Source: Amycolatopsis pithecellobii
GTDB taxonomy: Bacteria > Actinomycetota > Actinomycetes > Mycobacteriales > Pseudonocardiaceae
Direction: 5' to 3'
Assembly: GCF_009707865.1 (NCBI RefSeq)
Contig: NZ_WMBA01000017.1
Span: forward strand, 49,741 to 113,740
Length of the DNA stretch: 64,000 nucleotides
This document shows, piece after piece, positions 42,089 to 51,161 of this stretch. Below the pieces are notes generated by a model that did not search any database, had not been told where the DNA came from, and saw nothing but the letters and a program-made list of their open reading frames with translations. The position numbers and the translations under genes are program-made. Numbering within the stretch: the stretch's first letter is position 1; each line of letters opens with the position of its first letter.

Positions 42089-43530
42089 GCCCACGTCAGG
42101 TGGTCATCGTCGGCTACGGGATGGCAGGTGCGCGGCTGGCGGACGAAATCCGCCAGCGGGACCCGGACGGCACCAGGGTCGCGCTCACCATCATCGGCGA
42201 GGAACCGCACCACGCCTACAACCGTGTACTGCTGTCGGCAATCGTGGCCGGGACCATGCGGCCGGAACTGGTGCGGCTGCACGAACCCGGCTGGGCGCAG
42301 GAACATCATGTCGATCTGCGCACCGGTGTCACCGTGACGGACATCGACCGGGACCGCCGGGCCGTCGAGCTCGATGACGGGTCCGAAGTGGACTATGACA
42401 CGCTCGTGCTGGCCACCGGCAGCAAACCGTGGCTGCCCCCGGTCGAAGGGCTGACCGGAGACGACGGCAAGCCGGCGCCCGGTGTCGTCACCTTCCGCAC
42501 GCTCGACGACTGCGATCGTATTCTGGAAGCGGCCGGAGCGGGTTCGCCGGTCGCCGTGCTCGGCGGCGGGTTGCTCGGCCTCGAAGCGGCCAGAGGCCTT
42601 GCCGAGCAAGGAAATCTCGTGACCGTGGTGCATCCGGCCGGCTATGTGATGGAGCGTCAGCTCGACGCGGGCGGCGGCCAGGTGCTCGCCAAACTCCTTG
42701 CCGGGCACGGTATCGAGTTCCGGCTGAACGCCAGCGCGGCGCGGTACCTGCCTGGCAGTGGGCTCAAGCTCGACGACGGCAGCAAGGTCGCCGCCGATCT
42801 CGTCGTGGTGTCCGCGGGAGTTCGCGCGGACACCGAACTGGCCCGGCGTGCCGGGCTGACCGTCGACCGCGGCATTGTCGTGGACGACACCCTGCGCACC
42901 AGTGACGGGCGGATCTGCGCGCTCGGGGACTGCGCTCAGCACCCCGGCACCGTTTCCGGGCTGGTGGAACCCGCGTGGCAGCAGGCGAGCGTGCTCGCCG
43001 ACCTGCTCACCGGCACCCGGGTTTCCTCGCGCTACCAGGGAACTCGGGTGGTCACGAAACTCAAGGCACGTGGTATAGACCTCGCCGCGCTCGGCGACGT
43101 GCACACCGACGTGCACGATCCCGGCGCCGAGGTGCTGTCACTGACCGACCCGGCGGGCGGCCGTTACCTCAAACTCGTTATCCGCGAAGACCGCGTCACC
43201 GGAGCGATCCTCCTCGGCGCACCCGACGCCGCCGCCACCATCACCCAGCTCTACGACCGCGGGGTACCCGTCCCCGCCGACCGTCTTGCCGTCCTGCTCG
43301 GCCGCGCGTTGCCCTCGGGCGCGCCGGTCGCGGCGGGCCCGGCGGATCTGCCAGCCGCCGCCGTGGTGTGCCGGTGCAACTCGGTGACCAAGGGCCGGCT
43401 CGTCGAAGCCTTCCGTGCCGGCGCGACCGACGTCGCCGGCCTCGCCTCGGTCACCAGGGCGACCACGGGCTGCGGCAGCTGCCGGGACGCGGTCTCCGGC
43501 ATCACCGACTGGCTCGCGACCACTTCCTGA
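42085..43530 (+). CDS. FAD/NAD(P) electron-transfer subunit of nitrate reductase
   Basis: A 481-residue FAD-dependent oxidoreductase like the N-terminal half of NirB and NasB/NasC proteins. The FAD loop is 'VVIVGYGMAGARLADE', the NAD loop 'PVAVLGGGLLGLEAARGLA' (about 150), and the C-terminal BFD-like [2Fe-2S] domain has 'CRCNSVTKG' and 'TTGCGSCRDAV' (four Cys). It should pass electrons from NAD(P)H to the nitrate reductase encoded just upstream, with which it is translationally coupled. Two GTCC-N5-GGAC sites lie nearby (41431, 42381). Confidence 0.85.
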   Translation: MSPRQVVIVGYGMAGARLADEIRQRDPDGTRVALTIIGEEPHHAYNRVLLSAIVAGTMRPELVRLHEPGWAQEHHVDLRTGVTVTDIDRDRRAVELDDGSEVDYDTLVLATGSKPWLPPVEGLTGDDGKPAPGVVTFRTLDDCDRILEAAGAGSPVAVLGGGLLGLEAARGLAEQGNLVTVVHPAGYVMERQLDAGGGQVLAKLLAGHGIEFRLNASAARYLPGSGLKLDDGSKVAADLVVVSAGVRADTELARRAGLTVDRGIVVDDTLRTSDGRICALGDCAQHPGTVSGLVEPAWQQASVLADLLTGTRVSSRYQGTRVVTKLKARGIDLAALGDVHTDVHDPGAEVLSLTDPAGGRYLKLVIREDRVTGAILLGAPDAAATITQLYDRGVPVPADRLAVLLGRALPSGAPVAAGPADLPAAAVVCRCNSVTKGRLVEAFRAGATDVAGLASVTRATTGCGSCRDAVSGITDWLATTS

Positions 43531-43544
43531 ACAGGAGCCGAAAA

Positions 43545-44912
43545 ATGACGACCGATACCGCCCACCGCGGCAAACGCTGGCTCGACCACTGGGACCCCGA
43601 GGACGAGGGTTTCTGGCAGGCGACCGGGAAGAAGATCGCGAACCGCAACCTGTGGTTCTCGATTCTCACCGAGCACATCGGATTCTCCATCTGGACCCTG
43701 ATGTCGGTGCTGGTGCTGTTCATGGGCACCCCTTACGGTCTCTCGGCCGCCGACAAGTTCCTGCTGACCTCGATCGCGACGCTCGTCGGTTCGTGTGTGC
43801 GGATTCCCTACAACTTCGCGGTCGCCAAGTTCGGCGGTCGCAACTGGACGGTCATCAGCGCACTGCTTTTGCTGATCCCGTCGGTGGTGGCGGCGATCGT
43901 GATGAAGCCGGGCACGCCGCTCGGGGTGTTCCTCCTCGTATCCATCCTTTGTGGATTCGGCGGCGGGAACTTCGCCTCTTCGATGACGAACATCAACGCC
44001 TTCTTCCCGGACAAGAAGAAGGGCATGGCGCTCGGGCTCAACGCCGGCGGCGGGAATCTCGGTGTGGCCGTGATCCAGCTCGTCGGCCTGCTGATCATCG
44101 CGACCGCGGGCACCTCGGCGCCGCGGCTCATCCTGGCCATCTACATCCCGCTGATCGTCATCGCCGCGGTCTGCGCCGCGCTGTTCATGGACAACATCGC
44201 GTCGGTGCGCAATGACCGGAAGGGGATGCGCGAGGTGATGAAGGACGCCCACTGCTGGGTGATGTCCTTCCTCTACATCGGCACGTTCGGCTCGTTCATC
44301 GGTTACAGCTTCGCCTTCGGCCTTGTGCTGCAGAACCAGTTCGGCCGGACGCCGCTGCAGGCGGCTGCGGTGACCTTCCTCGGCCCGCTGCTCGGTTCGC
44401 TGTCGCGGCCGGTCGGCGGCTGGCTCTCGGACCGGATCGGCGGCGGCCGGATTACGTTCTGGAACTTTGTCGGCATGGCGGTGATGACGGTGCTGCTGAT
44501 CCTTGCCTCGAACTCGAAATCGCTGGCGCTGTTCACCACCGCGTTCATCGTGCTGTTCGTGCTGACCGGGATCGGCAACGGCTCGACCTACAAGATGATC
44601 CCGGCGATCTTCCGGGCCAAGGCGAAGGCGGCGATCGAGTCCGGCGCCGACGAGGCCGTGGAAATGCTGCGGGCGCGGAAGCTGTCCGGTGCGCTGATCG
44701 GTCTCGCCGGCGCGATCGGCGCGTTCGGTGGGCTGCTGATCAACCTGGCCTTCCGCCAGTCCTTTTTGGCCACTAAGAGCGGCGTGGCCGCCTTCGTCGG
44801 ATTCCTGGCTTTCTACGCCGTGTGCTTCGTCGTCACCTGGGTTGTGTACCTGCGCAAGTCCTCGGCTCCGGTGAGTGCCAAGGGACTCGCGCTGGCCGGC
44901 TCGCAGGTTTGA
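43545..44912 (+). CDS. narK: nitrate/nitrite transporter NarK
   Basis: A 455-residue MFS transporter of the nitrate/nitrite porter family with 12 helices. The nitrate signature is visible as 'GFGGGNFASSMTNINAFFP' near helix 5 and 'NAGGGNLGV' after it; the second signature region is 'GIGNGSTYKMIPAIF' near helix 11. Arg residues in helices 2 and 8 ('CVRIPYNF', 'LSRPVGGW') are the usual substrate-binding positions. AGGAG precedes ATG 43545. It supplies nitrate to the reductase or exports nitrite. Confidence 0.93.
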   Translation: MTTDTAHRGKRWLDHWDPEDEGFWQATGKKIANRNLWFSILTEHIGFSIWTLMSVLVLFMGTPYGLSAADKFLLTSIATLVGSCVRIPYNFAVAKFGGRNWTVISALLLLIPSVVAAIVMKPGTPLGVFLLVSILCGFGGGNFASSMTNINAFFPDKKKGMALGLNAGGGNLGVAVIQLVGLLIIATAGTSAPRLILAIYIPLIVIAAVCAALFMDNIASVRNDRKGMREVMKDAHCWVMSFLYIGTFGSFIGYSFAFGLVLQNQFGRTPLQAAAVTFLGPLLGSLSRPVGGWLSDRIGGGRITFWNFVGMAVMTVLLILASNSKSLALFTTAFIVLFVLTGIGNGSTYKMIPAIFRAKAKAAIESGADEAVEMLRARKLSGALIGLAGAIGAFGGLLINLAFRQSFLATKSGVAAFVGFLAFYAVCFVVTWVVYLRKSSAPVSAKGLALAGSQV

Positions 44913-44937
44913 GAAATACCGTCAGGAGGAACGGAAC

Positions 44938-47460
44938 ATGACGCGGACGCTGGTCGTCGCCGGGCATGGGATGGTGGGTCATCGGCTGGTCGAGGCCGTC
45001 CGTGCCGAGGATGCCGAAGGTGCCTGGCGGGTGGTGGTGCTCGCCGAGGAGCCACGCCCGGCGTACGACCGGGTCGCGCTGACGTCCTATGTGGACGGAT
45101 GGGACGCGGCGGCGCTCGACCTTGGTGAGCACACGGAGGTCGAGCTGCGACTGGGTGACCCGGTGGCGAAGATCGACCGTGCCGGGCGGACGGTGACGAC
45201 CGCCGGCGGCCACACCGAGTCCTATGACGCGCTGGTGCTCGCGACCGGCTCCCGGCCGTTCGTGCCGCCGGTGCCCGGTGCGGACCTGCCCGGCTGTTTC
45301 GTCTACCGGACCATCGAGGACCTCGACGCGATCCGCGCTGCCGTGGACAGTGCCAAGCACCGCAAGCGTGGCCGTGCCGCGGCCATGGTCGTCGGCGGTG
45401 GTCTGCTGGGGCTGGAGGCGGCGAAGGCCTTGCGGGACATGGGTCTTTCGCCGCACGTCGTGGAGATGGCGCCCAGGCTGATGCCGTTGCAGGTCGACGA
45501 CGGCGGCGGCAGCCTGCTGCGTAAGCTCGTCACGGAGCTGAGCCTGACCGTCCACACGGGAACGTCCGCGGAGCGGATCGAACAGGACGGCGACCGGTTG
45601 TCTGCCAAGCTCACCAACGGCACCGAGCTCGACCTGGATCTCATCGTGTTCTCCGCCGGGGTCCGTCCGCGTGACGAACTGGCTCGCGACGCCGGGCTCG
45701 ACGTCGGTGAGCGTGGCGGTGTCCTGGTCGATACTTCCTGTCGTACCAGCGATCCCGACGTGTGGGCGATCGGCGAGTGCGCAGCGGTCGAGGGCCGCTG
45801 CTACGGGCTTGTGGCGCCCGGCTACACGATGGCCGAGATCGTCGCGGCCCAGCTTCTGGGCAAGGAAGGCGAGTTCCCCGGCGCCGACATGTCGACCAAG
45901 CTGAAACTGATGGGGGTGGACGTGGCGAGCTTCGGCGACGCCCACGCCACCACCGAAGGCGCGCTGGAAGTCGTGCTCGCCGACGCGGTTTCGGGTTATT
46001 ACAAGAAACTTGTCGTCTCCGGGGACGAGCCGCGCACGTTGCTGGGTGGCATCCTGGTCGGTGACGCCGGCGCCTACAACCTGCTCCGGCCAATGGTCGG
46101 CAGCCCACTGCCGGCGGACCCGGCGGCGATGCTCGCGCCCGAAGGCGCTTCGGGTGCCGTGGGTGTGGACGCGCTGCCCGACGAGGCCCAGATCTGCTCG
46201 TGCAACTCCGTCACCAAGGGCGCGATCACCCACGCGATCCGTGCGCAGGGCTGTGACAGCGTCGCGTCGATCAAGGGCTGCACCAAAGCGGGCACCACGT
46301 GCGGCTCGTGCGTGCCGATGCTGTCGAAGCTGCTGGACGCGTGTGGCGTGGAGCAGTCGAAGGCCGTGTGCGAGCACTTCACCCACTCGCGGAGCGAACT
46401 GTTCGAGATCGTGAAGGCCACCCGGATCACCACGTTCGGCGAGCTGATCGCCAAGCACGGCACCGGTGCGGGGTGCGCGATCTGCAAGCCCGCGGTCGCG
46501 TCCATCCTCGCGACCGTCGACACCACCGAGGGCGACGGCGGGCACATCCTCGACGGTGAGCAGGCGAGCCTGCAGGACACCAACGACCACTTCCTCGCCA
46601 ACATGCAGCGCAACGGCACATACTCGGTCGTGCCGCGAGTTCCCGGCGGCGAAATCACCCCGGCGAAGCTGAAAGTCATCGCCGAGGTGGCCGACGAGTT
46701 CGGGCTCTACACCAAGATCACCGGTGGGCAGCGGCTCGACTTGTTCGGCGCCACCGTCGACCAGTTGCCCCTGATCTGGAAACGGTTGGTGGACGCCGGT
46801 TTCGAATCCGGCCACGCCTATGGCAAGGCGCTCCGCACGGTGAAGTCGTGCGTAGGCTCGACGTGGTGCCGGTACGGGGTGCAGGACAGCGTCGGGATGG
46901 CCGTGGAGCTGGAACTGCGTTACCGGGGGCTGCGCTCGCCGCACAAGCTCAAGTCCGCGGTTTCGGGCTGTGCCAGGGAATGTGCGGAAGCCCGGAGCAA
47001 GGACTTCGGCGTCATCGCGACGGAGAAGGGCTGGAACCTCTACGTCGGCGGGAACGGCGGCACGCTGCCGAGGCACGCGCAGCTGCTTGTGTCCGATGTG
47101 GACTCCGAGTCGCTGATCCGCTACATCGACCGGTTCCTGATGTTCTACGTGCGGACCGCTGACCGGCTTCAGCGCACCGCGCCGTGGATCGAGGAGCTGG
47201 ACGGCGGTCTGGATCACCTGCGTGAGGTCATCGTGGACGACAAGCTCGGGATCTGCGAGGAGCTCGACGCGGCGATGGCCAAGCACGTGGAGAACTACGC
47301 CGACGAATGGCGTGGTGTGCTGGAGGATCCGGAGAAGCTGGCGCGGTTCACGTCGTTCGTGAACGCCCCCGGCGCGCCGGACCCGACGATCTCGTTCACG
47401 ACCGAGCGGGAGCAGAAGGTGCCTGTGCTGCTGGGTGTTCCGGAGGTGGTGTCCCGATGA
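44938..47460 (+). CDS. nirB: NAD(P)H nitrite reductase large subunit NirB
   Basis: An 840-residue NirB. An N-terminal FAD/NAD module is followed by BFD-like [2Fe-2S] regions ('CSCNSVTKG', 'GTTCGSCVPML', and a second Cys pair 'GAGCAICKPA'). The C-terminal sulfite/nitrite reductase domains carry the siroheme-[4Fe-4S] ligands 'SCVGSTWC' (about 638-645) and 'GCARECAE' (about 676-683). It reduces nitrite to ammonia with six electrons. AGGAGGA precedes ATG 44938. The stop overlaps nirD (ATGA). Confidence 0.94.
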   Translation: MTRTLVVAGHGMVGHRLVEAVRAEDAEGAWRVVVLAEEPRPAYDRVALTSYVDGWDAAALDLGEHTEVELRLGDPVAKIDRAGRTVTTAGGHTESYDALVLATGSRPFVPPVPGADLPGCFVYRTIEDLDAIRAAVDSAKHRKRGRAAAMVVGGGLLGLEAAKALRDMGLSPHVVEMAPRLMPLQVDDGGGSLLRKLVTELSLTVHTGTSAERIEQDGDRLSAKLTNGTELDLDLIVFSAGVRPRDELARDAGLDVGERGGVLVDTSCRTSDPDVWAIGECAAVEGRCYGLVAPGYTMAEIVAAQLLGKEGEFPGADMSTKLKLMGVDVASFGDAHATTEGALEVVLADAVSGYYKKLVVSGDEPRTLLGGILVGDAGAYNLLRPMVGSPLPADPAAMLAPEGASGAVGVDALPDEAQICSCNSVTKGAITHAIRAQGCDSVASIKGCTKAGTTCGSCVPMLSKLLDACGVEQSKAVCEHFTHSRSELFEIVKATRITTFGELIAKHGTGAGCAICKPAVASILATVDTTEGDGGHILDGEQASLQDTNDHFLANMQRNGTYSVVPRVPGGEITPAKLKVIAEVADEFGLYTKITGGQRLDLFGATVDQLPLIWKRLVDAGFESGHAYGKALRTVKSCVGSTWCRYGVQDSVGMAVELELRYRGLRSPHKLKSAVSGCARECAEARSKDFGVIATEKGWNLYVGGNGGTLPRHAQLLVSDVDSESLIRYIDRFLMFYVRTADRLQRTAPWIEELDGGLDHLREVIVDDKLGICEELDAAMAKHVENYADEWRGVLEDPEKLARFTSFVNAPGAPDPTISFTTEREQKVPVLLGVPEVVSR

Positions 47461-47795
47461 CGACGATGGAGACCCGGACCGTCGCGGTCTGCGAGCTGAG
47501 CCAGCTGATCCCCGGGCGCGGGGTCGCGGCGTTGCTGCCCGACGGCAGGCAGGTGGCGATTTTCCTGACCACGGACGGGGAATGTCACGCACTGTCCAAT
47601 ATAGACCCGTTCGGTAAGGCCGCGGTGCTCTCGCGCGGCCTGGTGGGGGAGTCCGGCGGGCAGCCGTTCGTCGCGTCCCCGTTGCTCAAGCAGCGGTTCG
47701 ATCTGCGCACCGGGGTGTGTCTCGACGACGAGTCCGTCGTCATCCGCACGTACCCGGTGCACATTGTGGACGGGGTGGTGCACGTTTCCTCATGA
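47457..47795 (+). CDS. nirD: nitrite reductase small subunit NirD
   Basis: A 112-residue NirD with a Rieske-like fold. The canonical C-x-H Rieske ligands are replaced ('ALSNIDPFGKAAVLSRG'), as is usual for NirD, so no cluster is expected. It stabilises or completes the NirB enzyme. It overlaps both neighbours by ATGA. The gene contains a near-match to the dispersed palindrome (GTCCAATATAGAC, about 47595-47607). Confidence 0.9.
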   Translation: MTTMETRTVAVCELSQLIPGRGVAALLPDGRQVAIFLTTDGECHALSNIDPFGKAAVLSRGLVGESGGQPFVASPLLKQRFDLRTGVCLDDESVVIRTYPVHIVDGVVHVSS

Positions 47796-48910
47796 GAGCC
47801 CCGGGTGACACAGCCATTCCGCCGCTCGCCGGGTTCTCGGTGGGCATCACCGCCGCGCGGCGCGCCGACGAGCTCGGCGCGCTGCTGGTGCGTCAGGGCG
47901 CCACGGTCCGGTACGGCCCGGCAATCCGGATCGTGCCGTTGGCCGATGACACCGAGCTGCACGCGGCCACCACCGGGCTGCTCGCCGAGCCCGTCGATGC
48001 GGTGGTCGCGACCACCGGGATCGGGTTCCGTGGCTGGATCGAGGCGGCGGAGGGCTGGGGACTGGGCGAGGAACTGTTGAACCAGCTTGACAAGGCCACG
48101 TTGCTCGCCCGCGGCCCGAAAGCGCGCGGTGCGATCAGGGCGGCGGGCCTGCGGGAGCAGTACTCGCCGGCGTCGGAGAGCAACGCCGAGCTCCTGCAGC
48201 ATCTGCTGGAGTCCGGTGTGGACGGTCAGCGGGTGGTGGTGCAGCTGCACGGCGAACCGCTGCCGTACTTCGTGGATTCGTTGCGTGCGGCGGGTGCGGA
48301 GGTAATCGAGGTGCCGGTGTACCGGTGGGTCGGGCCTGCCGACCCGGGGCCGCTGGACCGGTTGCTGGACGCCGTGCTCGACGGTTCGATCGACGCGATG
48401 CCGTTCACCAGCGCGCCGGCGGCGGCGAGCATGCTCGCGATGGCCAAGCGCACGGGCCGGCACGCGGCACTGGTCGACGCGCTCACCACCCGGGTGGTGG
48501 CCGCCTGCGTTGGGCCGATCACCGCCGCTCCCTTGGCGGCACTGGGAATTCCCACCGTGCAGCCTTCCCGCGCGCGGATCGGCGCGCTGGCCAGGACCGT
48601 GGCACAGTCACTGATCGAACGTTCCCCGCGGTTGTGCGCGGCGGGGCGGCAGATCGAGCTGCGTGGTCAAGCGGCCATTGTGGATGGACAACTGTGTGAG
48701 GTCGCGCCGGCGCCGATGGCGGTATTACGCGCGCTGGCAAGGGAACCCGGTCGCGTGGTGTCGCGCCGGGAGCTGACCGCCGCGCTGCCGAGCGGCGGTG
48801 AGGAGCACGCGGTGGAGACGGCGATCGGACGGTTACGGACCTCGCTCGGTGAGGGGAAGCTGGTGCAGACGGTGGTCAAACGTGGATACCGGCTGGCGGT
48901 GGCGCGATGA
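47792..48910 (+). CDS. nnaR: NnaR-type regulator: HemD-like domain plus winged helix
   Basis: A 372-residue fusion. Residues 8-270 are a uroporphyrinogen-III synthase (HemD)-like domain ('TTGIGFRGWIEAAEGWG', 'SGVDGQRVVVQLHG', 'PFTSAPAAASML'). Residues 280-370 are an OmpR/PhoB-type winged helix ('REPGRVVSRRELTAALPSGG', 'VETAIGRLRTSLGEGKLVQTVVKRGYRL'). This architecture equals NnaR of Streptomyces and M. smegmatis (Rv0260c family), which helps GlnR activate nitrate/nitrite genes. Whether the HemD part is still catalytic is unclear. Overlaps nirD and the chelatase gene by ATGA. Confidence 0.87.
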   Translation: MRAPGDTAIPPLAGFSVGITAARRADELGALLVRQGATVRYGPAIRIVPLADDTELHAATTGLLAEPVDAVVATTGIGFRGWIEAAEGWGLGEELLNQLDKATLLARGPKARGAIRAAGLREQYSPASESNAELLQHLLESGVDGQRVVVQLHGEPLPYFVDSLRAAGAEVIEVPVYRWVGPADPGPLDRLLDAVLDGSIDAMPFTSAPAAASMLAMAKRTGRHAALVDALTTRVVAACVGPITAAPLAALGIPTVQPSRARIGALARTVAQSLIERSPRLCAAGRQIELRGQAAIVDGQLCEVAPAPMAVLRALAREPGRVVSRRELTAALPSGGEEHAVETAIGRLRTSLGEGKLVQTVVKRGYRLAVAR

Positions 48911-49581
48911 TTGTCCTTGTCGCACATGGCACTCGTGATCCCGCCGGGCCACCGGTGATCGCGGATCTCGCCGCCCGTGTGCAGGCCGACGCCGGGGTGC
49001 CGGTTCGTGTCGCGTATGCGGATGTCCTGGCGCCCAACGTGACGACGGTCTTGCGTTCCGTGCGCGGGCCGGCGGTCGTGATCCCGGCGTTTCTCGCGTC
49101 GGGCTATCACGTGCGCACCGACATCCCGGCGCAGATCGTGGCGAGCGGGCATCGGAACACCGTGCTCACGGATGCTTTCGGCCCCGCACCGGAGCTGATC
49201 GACGCGATGTGCGACAGGCTGAACTGGGCGGGGTACCGGCGTTCGGACGCGGTCGTGCTGGCCGCCGCCGGGTCGAGTGATCCCCGTGCCCTGGCGGAGG
49301 TCCGCGCTGCGGCCGCGGCACTTTCGTCTACTTTGGACGTTCCGGTTCGGGTCGGTTACGCCGCGACCGCACGGCCTTCCGTGGCGGATGCGGTGGCGTT
49401 CGCCCGTGGCCGCGGCCGGCGGGTCGCGGTGGCGTCCTGGCTGCTCGCCCCGGGCCTGTTCCAGCGGCGCGTGGACGCCACGGGCGCCGACGTGGTGGCC
49501 GAGCCGCTCGGCGCGCATCCCGGGGTGGTGGACCTCATCCTGCGGCGGTACGAGCAGGCTGTGCAGTTGGTGGCCGCTTGA
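48907..49581 (+). CDS. CbiX/SirB-type sirohydrochlorin chelatase
   Basis: A 224-residue chelatase with two CbiX halves. The metal-site His is in 'VLVAHGTRDPAG' at the N-terminus and the second in 'AFLASGYHVRTDIP' near residue 70; the C-terminal half repeats the fold ('VLAAAGSSDPRAL'). It would insert Fe2+ into sirohydrochlorin to make siroheme for NirB. It is the last gene of the nitrate operon (Rv0259c-like) and overlaps nnaR by ATGA. Confidence 0.85.
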   Translation: MIVLVAHGTRDPAGPPVIADLAARVQADAGVPVRVAYADVLAPNVTTVLRSVRGPAVVIPAFLASGYHVRTDIPAQIVASGHRNTVLTDAFGPAPELIDAMCDRLNWAGYRRSDAVVLAAAGSSDPRALAEVRAAAAALSSTLDVPVRVGYAATARPSVADAVAFARGRGRRVAVASWLLAPGLFQRRVDATGADVVAEPLGAHPGVVDLILRRYEQAVQLVAA

Positions 49582-49610
49582 GCGTCACCGGCTCGTCCGG
49601 CACCTGACGG

Positions 49611-50717
49611 TCAGCCCCAGGCCACCCGCAGATCGGTGAATCCGCGGGTGGCCGCCACGCGTTCGGCCTCCGCGGCCACGGCTTTCCTGGCGGCAGGCGG
49701 CACCGGGTCGAACAAGGTCACCGTGAAATCCAGGCGCTTGCGGCCGCCGGCCTTGGTGCGCCAGACACCGGCCACCTCACCGTCCACCAGAACCGCGCCC
49801 GGGTTGCCGAGGATCTTCCAGATTTCCCTCTGCCGCGCCTTGTCCGGCACGATCGTGGCCCGGTCACGCGACTGCAGGTACGGGTCCCACGGCGGCAGCA
49901 GGCGCACGACGCCCGGCTCCGGAGGATTCGACAGCAAGTCCATATCGGACACCGGGAGGAACGTTTTCCTTCCCTCGAAACGGGCTTCAGCCAGGCTCGA
50001 TGGCCACATCTTCTTCACCGTGGTGACCGTGGTGCCGATGAACCCGGCCGCTTCGGATGCGGTCGCCGGGCCGTGCAACGACAGGTACCGTGCCACGACC
50101 TCCGTGGCCGCCGCGACATCCGGCGTGGTCCGCAGCCGGCCACGGCCGGCGATGGGGGCGAGCGTCGCCGGATTGACACCCGCTTCCAGCCGGGCGCCGC
50201 CGTGGATCGCGGCCAGGCGCATGACCTGTTCCAGGATGTGCGTCGCCTGGCAGCCGCGGCACCAGTAGGACAAGCCGGGCGGCACGATCTTCGTGATCTC
50301 CGTGCTGACCGCGCCCTTGGTCATCGGCTTGTCGACGACCTGCCGGATCGCCCGCGCCGCCGTGAACAATCCGTCCGTCGCACTCATCCCGGCCGCTTCG
50401 ACCTGCCGGCGCTGCCAGCCCATCCGCGACATCGCGTCCGCCTCGTCGAGCGGGACGAGCGCCCTGGTCACCGCACCCAGTTCGGCCGCGCGATGGAAAT
50501 GCGGTGCTCCGCGATGTGTCCACGCCAGCGCGAACCGTCCATCGTCCACAAAGGACCCGTCGAATCGCGCCGCGACGGAGACCTCCGCCGTGTCCCGTTG
50601 CGTGCTCTGCAGGCCGAGGTCGAACACGGCGAGCTCGGCGGCGTCCCGCGCGGTCCGATGGAGACCGTGCGCCGCGATCCGGTAGGCGACAACCTGTTCG
50701 CGATCAACTTCCAGCAT
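49611..50717 (-). CDS. winged-helix protein of the AlkZ/HTH_42 family
   Basis: A 368-residue protein of the HTH_42 (AlkZ-like) family made of tandem winged helices and a beta-barrel. An N-terminal Q-rich motif, 'FDLGLQSTQRDTAE', lies where AlkZ glycosylases carry the catalytic Q-x-Q; the spacing here (Q-S-T-Q) differs, so glycosylase activity is uncertain. The C-terminal region has 'LLPPWDPYLQSRDRATIVPD', a strong family motif. It lies on the opposite strand to the nitrate operon and is co-oriented with the DUF3224 gene. Confidence 0.8.
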   Translation of the reverse strand: MLEVDREQVVAYRIAAHGLHRTARDAAELAVFDLGLQSTQRDTAEVSVAARFDGSFVDDGRFALAWTHRGAPHFHRAAELGAVTRALVPLDEADAMSRMGWQRRQVEAAGMSATDGLFTAARAIRQVVDKPMTKGAVSTEITKIVPPGLSYWCRGCQATHILEQVMRLAAIHGGARLEAGVNPATLAPIAGRGRLRTTPDVAAATEVVARYLSLHGPATASEAAGFIGTTVTTVKKMWPSSLAEARFEGRKTFLPVSDMDLLSNPPEPGVVRLLPPWDPYLQSRDRATIVPDKARQREIWKILGNPGAVLVDGEVAGVWRTKAGGRKRLDFTVTLFDPVPPAARKAVAAEAERVAATRGFTDLRVAWG

Positions 50718-50723
50718 GGGTTC

Positions 50724-51098
50724 CTACAGCTTGTAGTCGAACGTGTAGTTCATTGTCTCGCTCGCACCGGCGATCGTGCCAGCGCCGGCGAGCCCGGCCA
50801 GTTCACCGGTCGCGGAGCCGGGCACCACGGTGAAAGTGCCCCGAACGCCGTGTTCGGAATACCCGACTTCGTGCCGGATCACGAAACTGCCCTTCCGCCC
50901 ATCGACCGTCCCGGTGATCCGCTCGAAACCCGGCGCCGGTCCTTCACCGGGGTAGTACAGCAGGTAGTCGCAGACCGAGGTGCCTTCGATGAGCCCCTGG
51001 TACTCGAACGTGCAGTGCGCGTGGGCGAACCGGGGGCCGTCCGGCGGCCCGTCTACCACGGCTTCGTCCCAGGTCTTCATGGTGAATGTGTTCGTCAT
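50724..51098 (-). CDS. DUF3224 protein
   Basis: A 124-residue DUF3224 protein, a small beta-barrel: 'MTNTFTMKTWDEAVVDGPPDG' in its start, 'FEGLIEG'-like core 'YQGLIEGTSVCDYLLYYP', and the C-terminal 'GTFTVVPGSATGELAGLAGAG' pattern. ATG 51098 starts it. It ends six bases before the AlkZ-like gene and is divergent from the WYL regulator, with an inverted repeat in the 63-bp gap, so it is a likely target of that regulator. Confidence 0.85.
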   Translation of the reverse strand: MTNTFTMKTWDEAVVDGPPDGPRFAHAHCTFEYQGLIEGTSVCDYLLYYPGEGPAPGFERITGTVDGRKGSFVIRHEVGYSEHGVRGTFTVVPGSATGELAGLAGAGTIAGASETMNYTFDYKL

Positions 51099-51116
51099 AC
51101 CCTCAGGATCGCGGCC

Positions 51117-51141
51117 AAACCTGTCATCTCCTGTCAGGTTT
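51117..51141. promoter_or_regulatory. inverted repeat, candidate WYL-regulator operator
   Basis: AAACCTG (51117-51123) and CAGGTTT (51135-51141) are perfect inverted arms with an 11-base centre that also holds the direct repeat CTGTCA twice. It is the only notable symmetry in the gap between the divergent DUF3224 and WYL genes. Confidence 0.55.
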
Positions 51142-51161
51142 TGTGCGCGACAATGGTGGGC

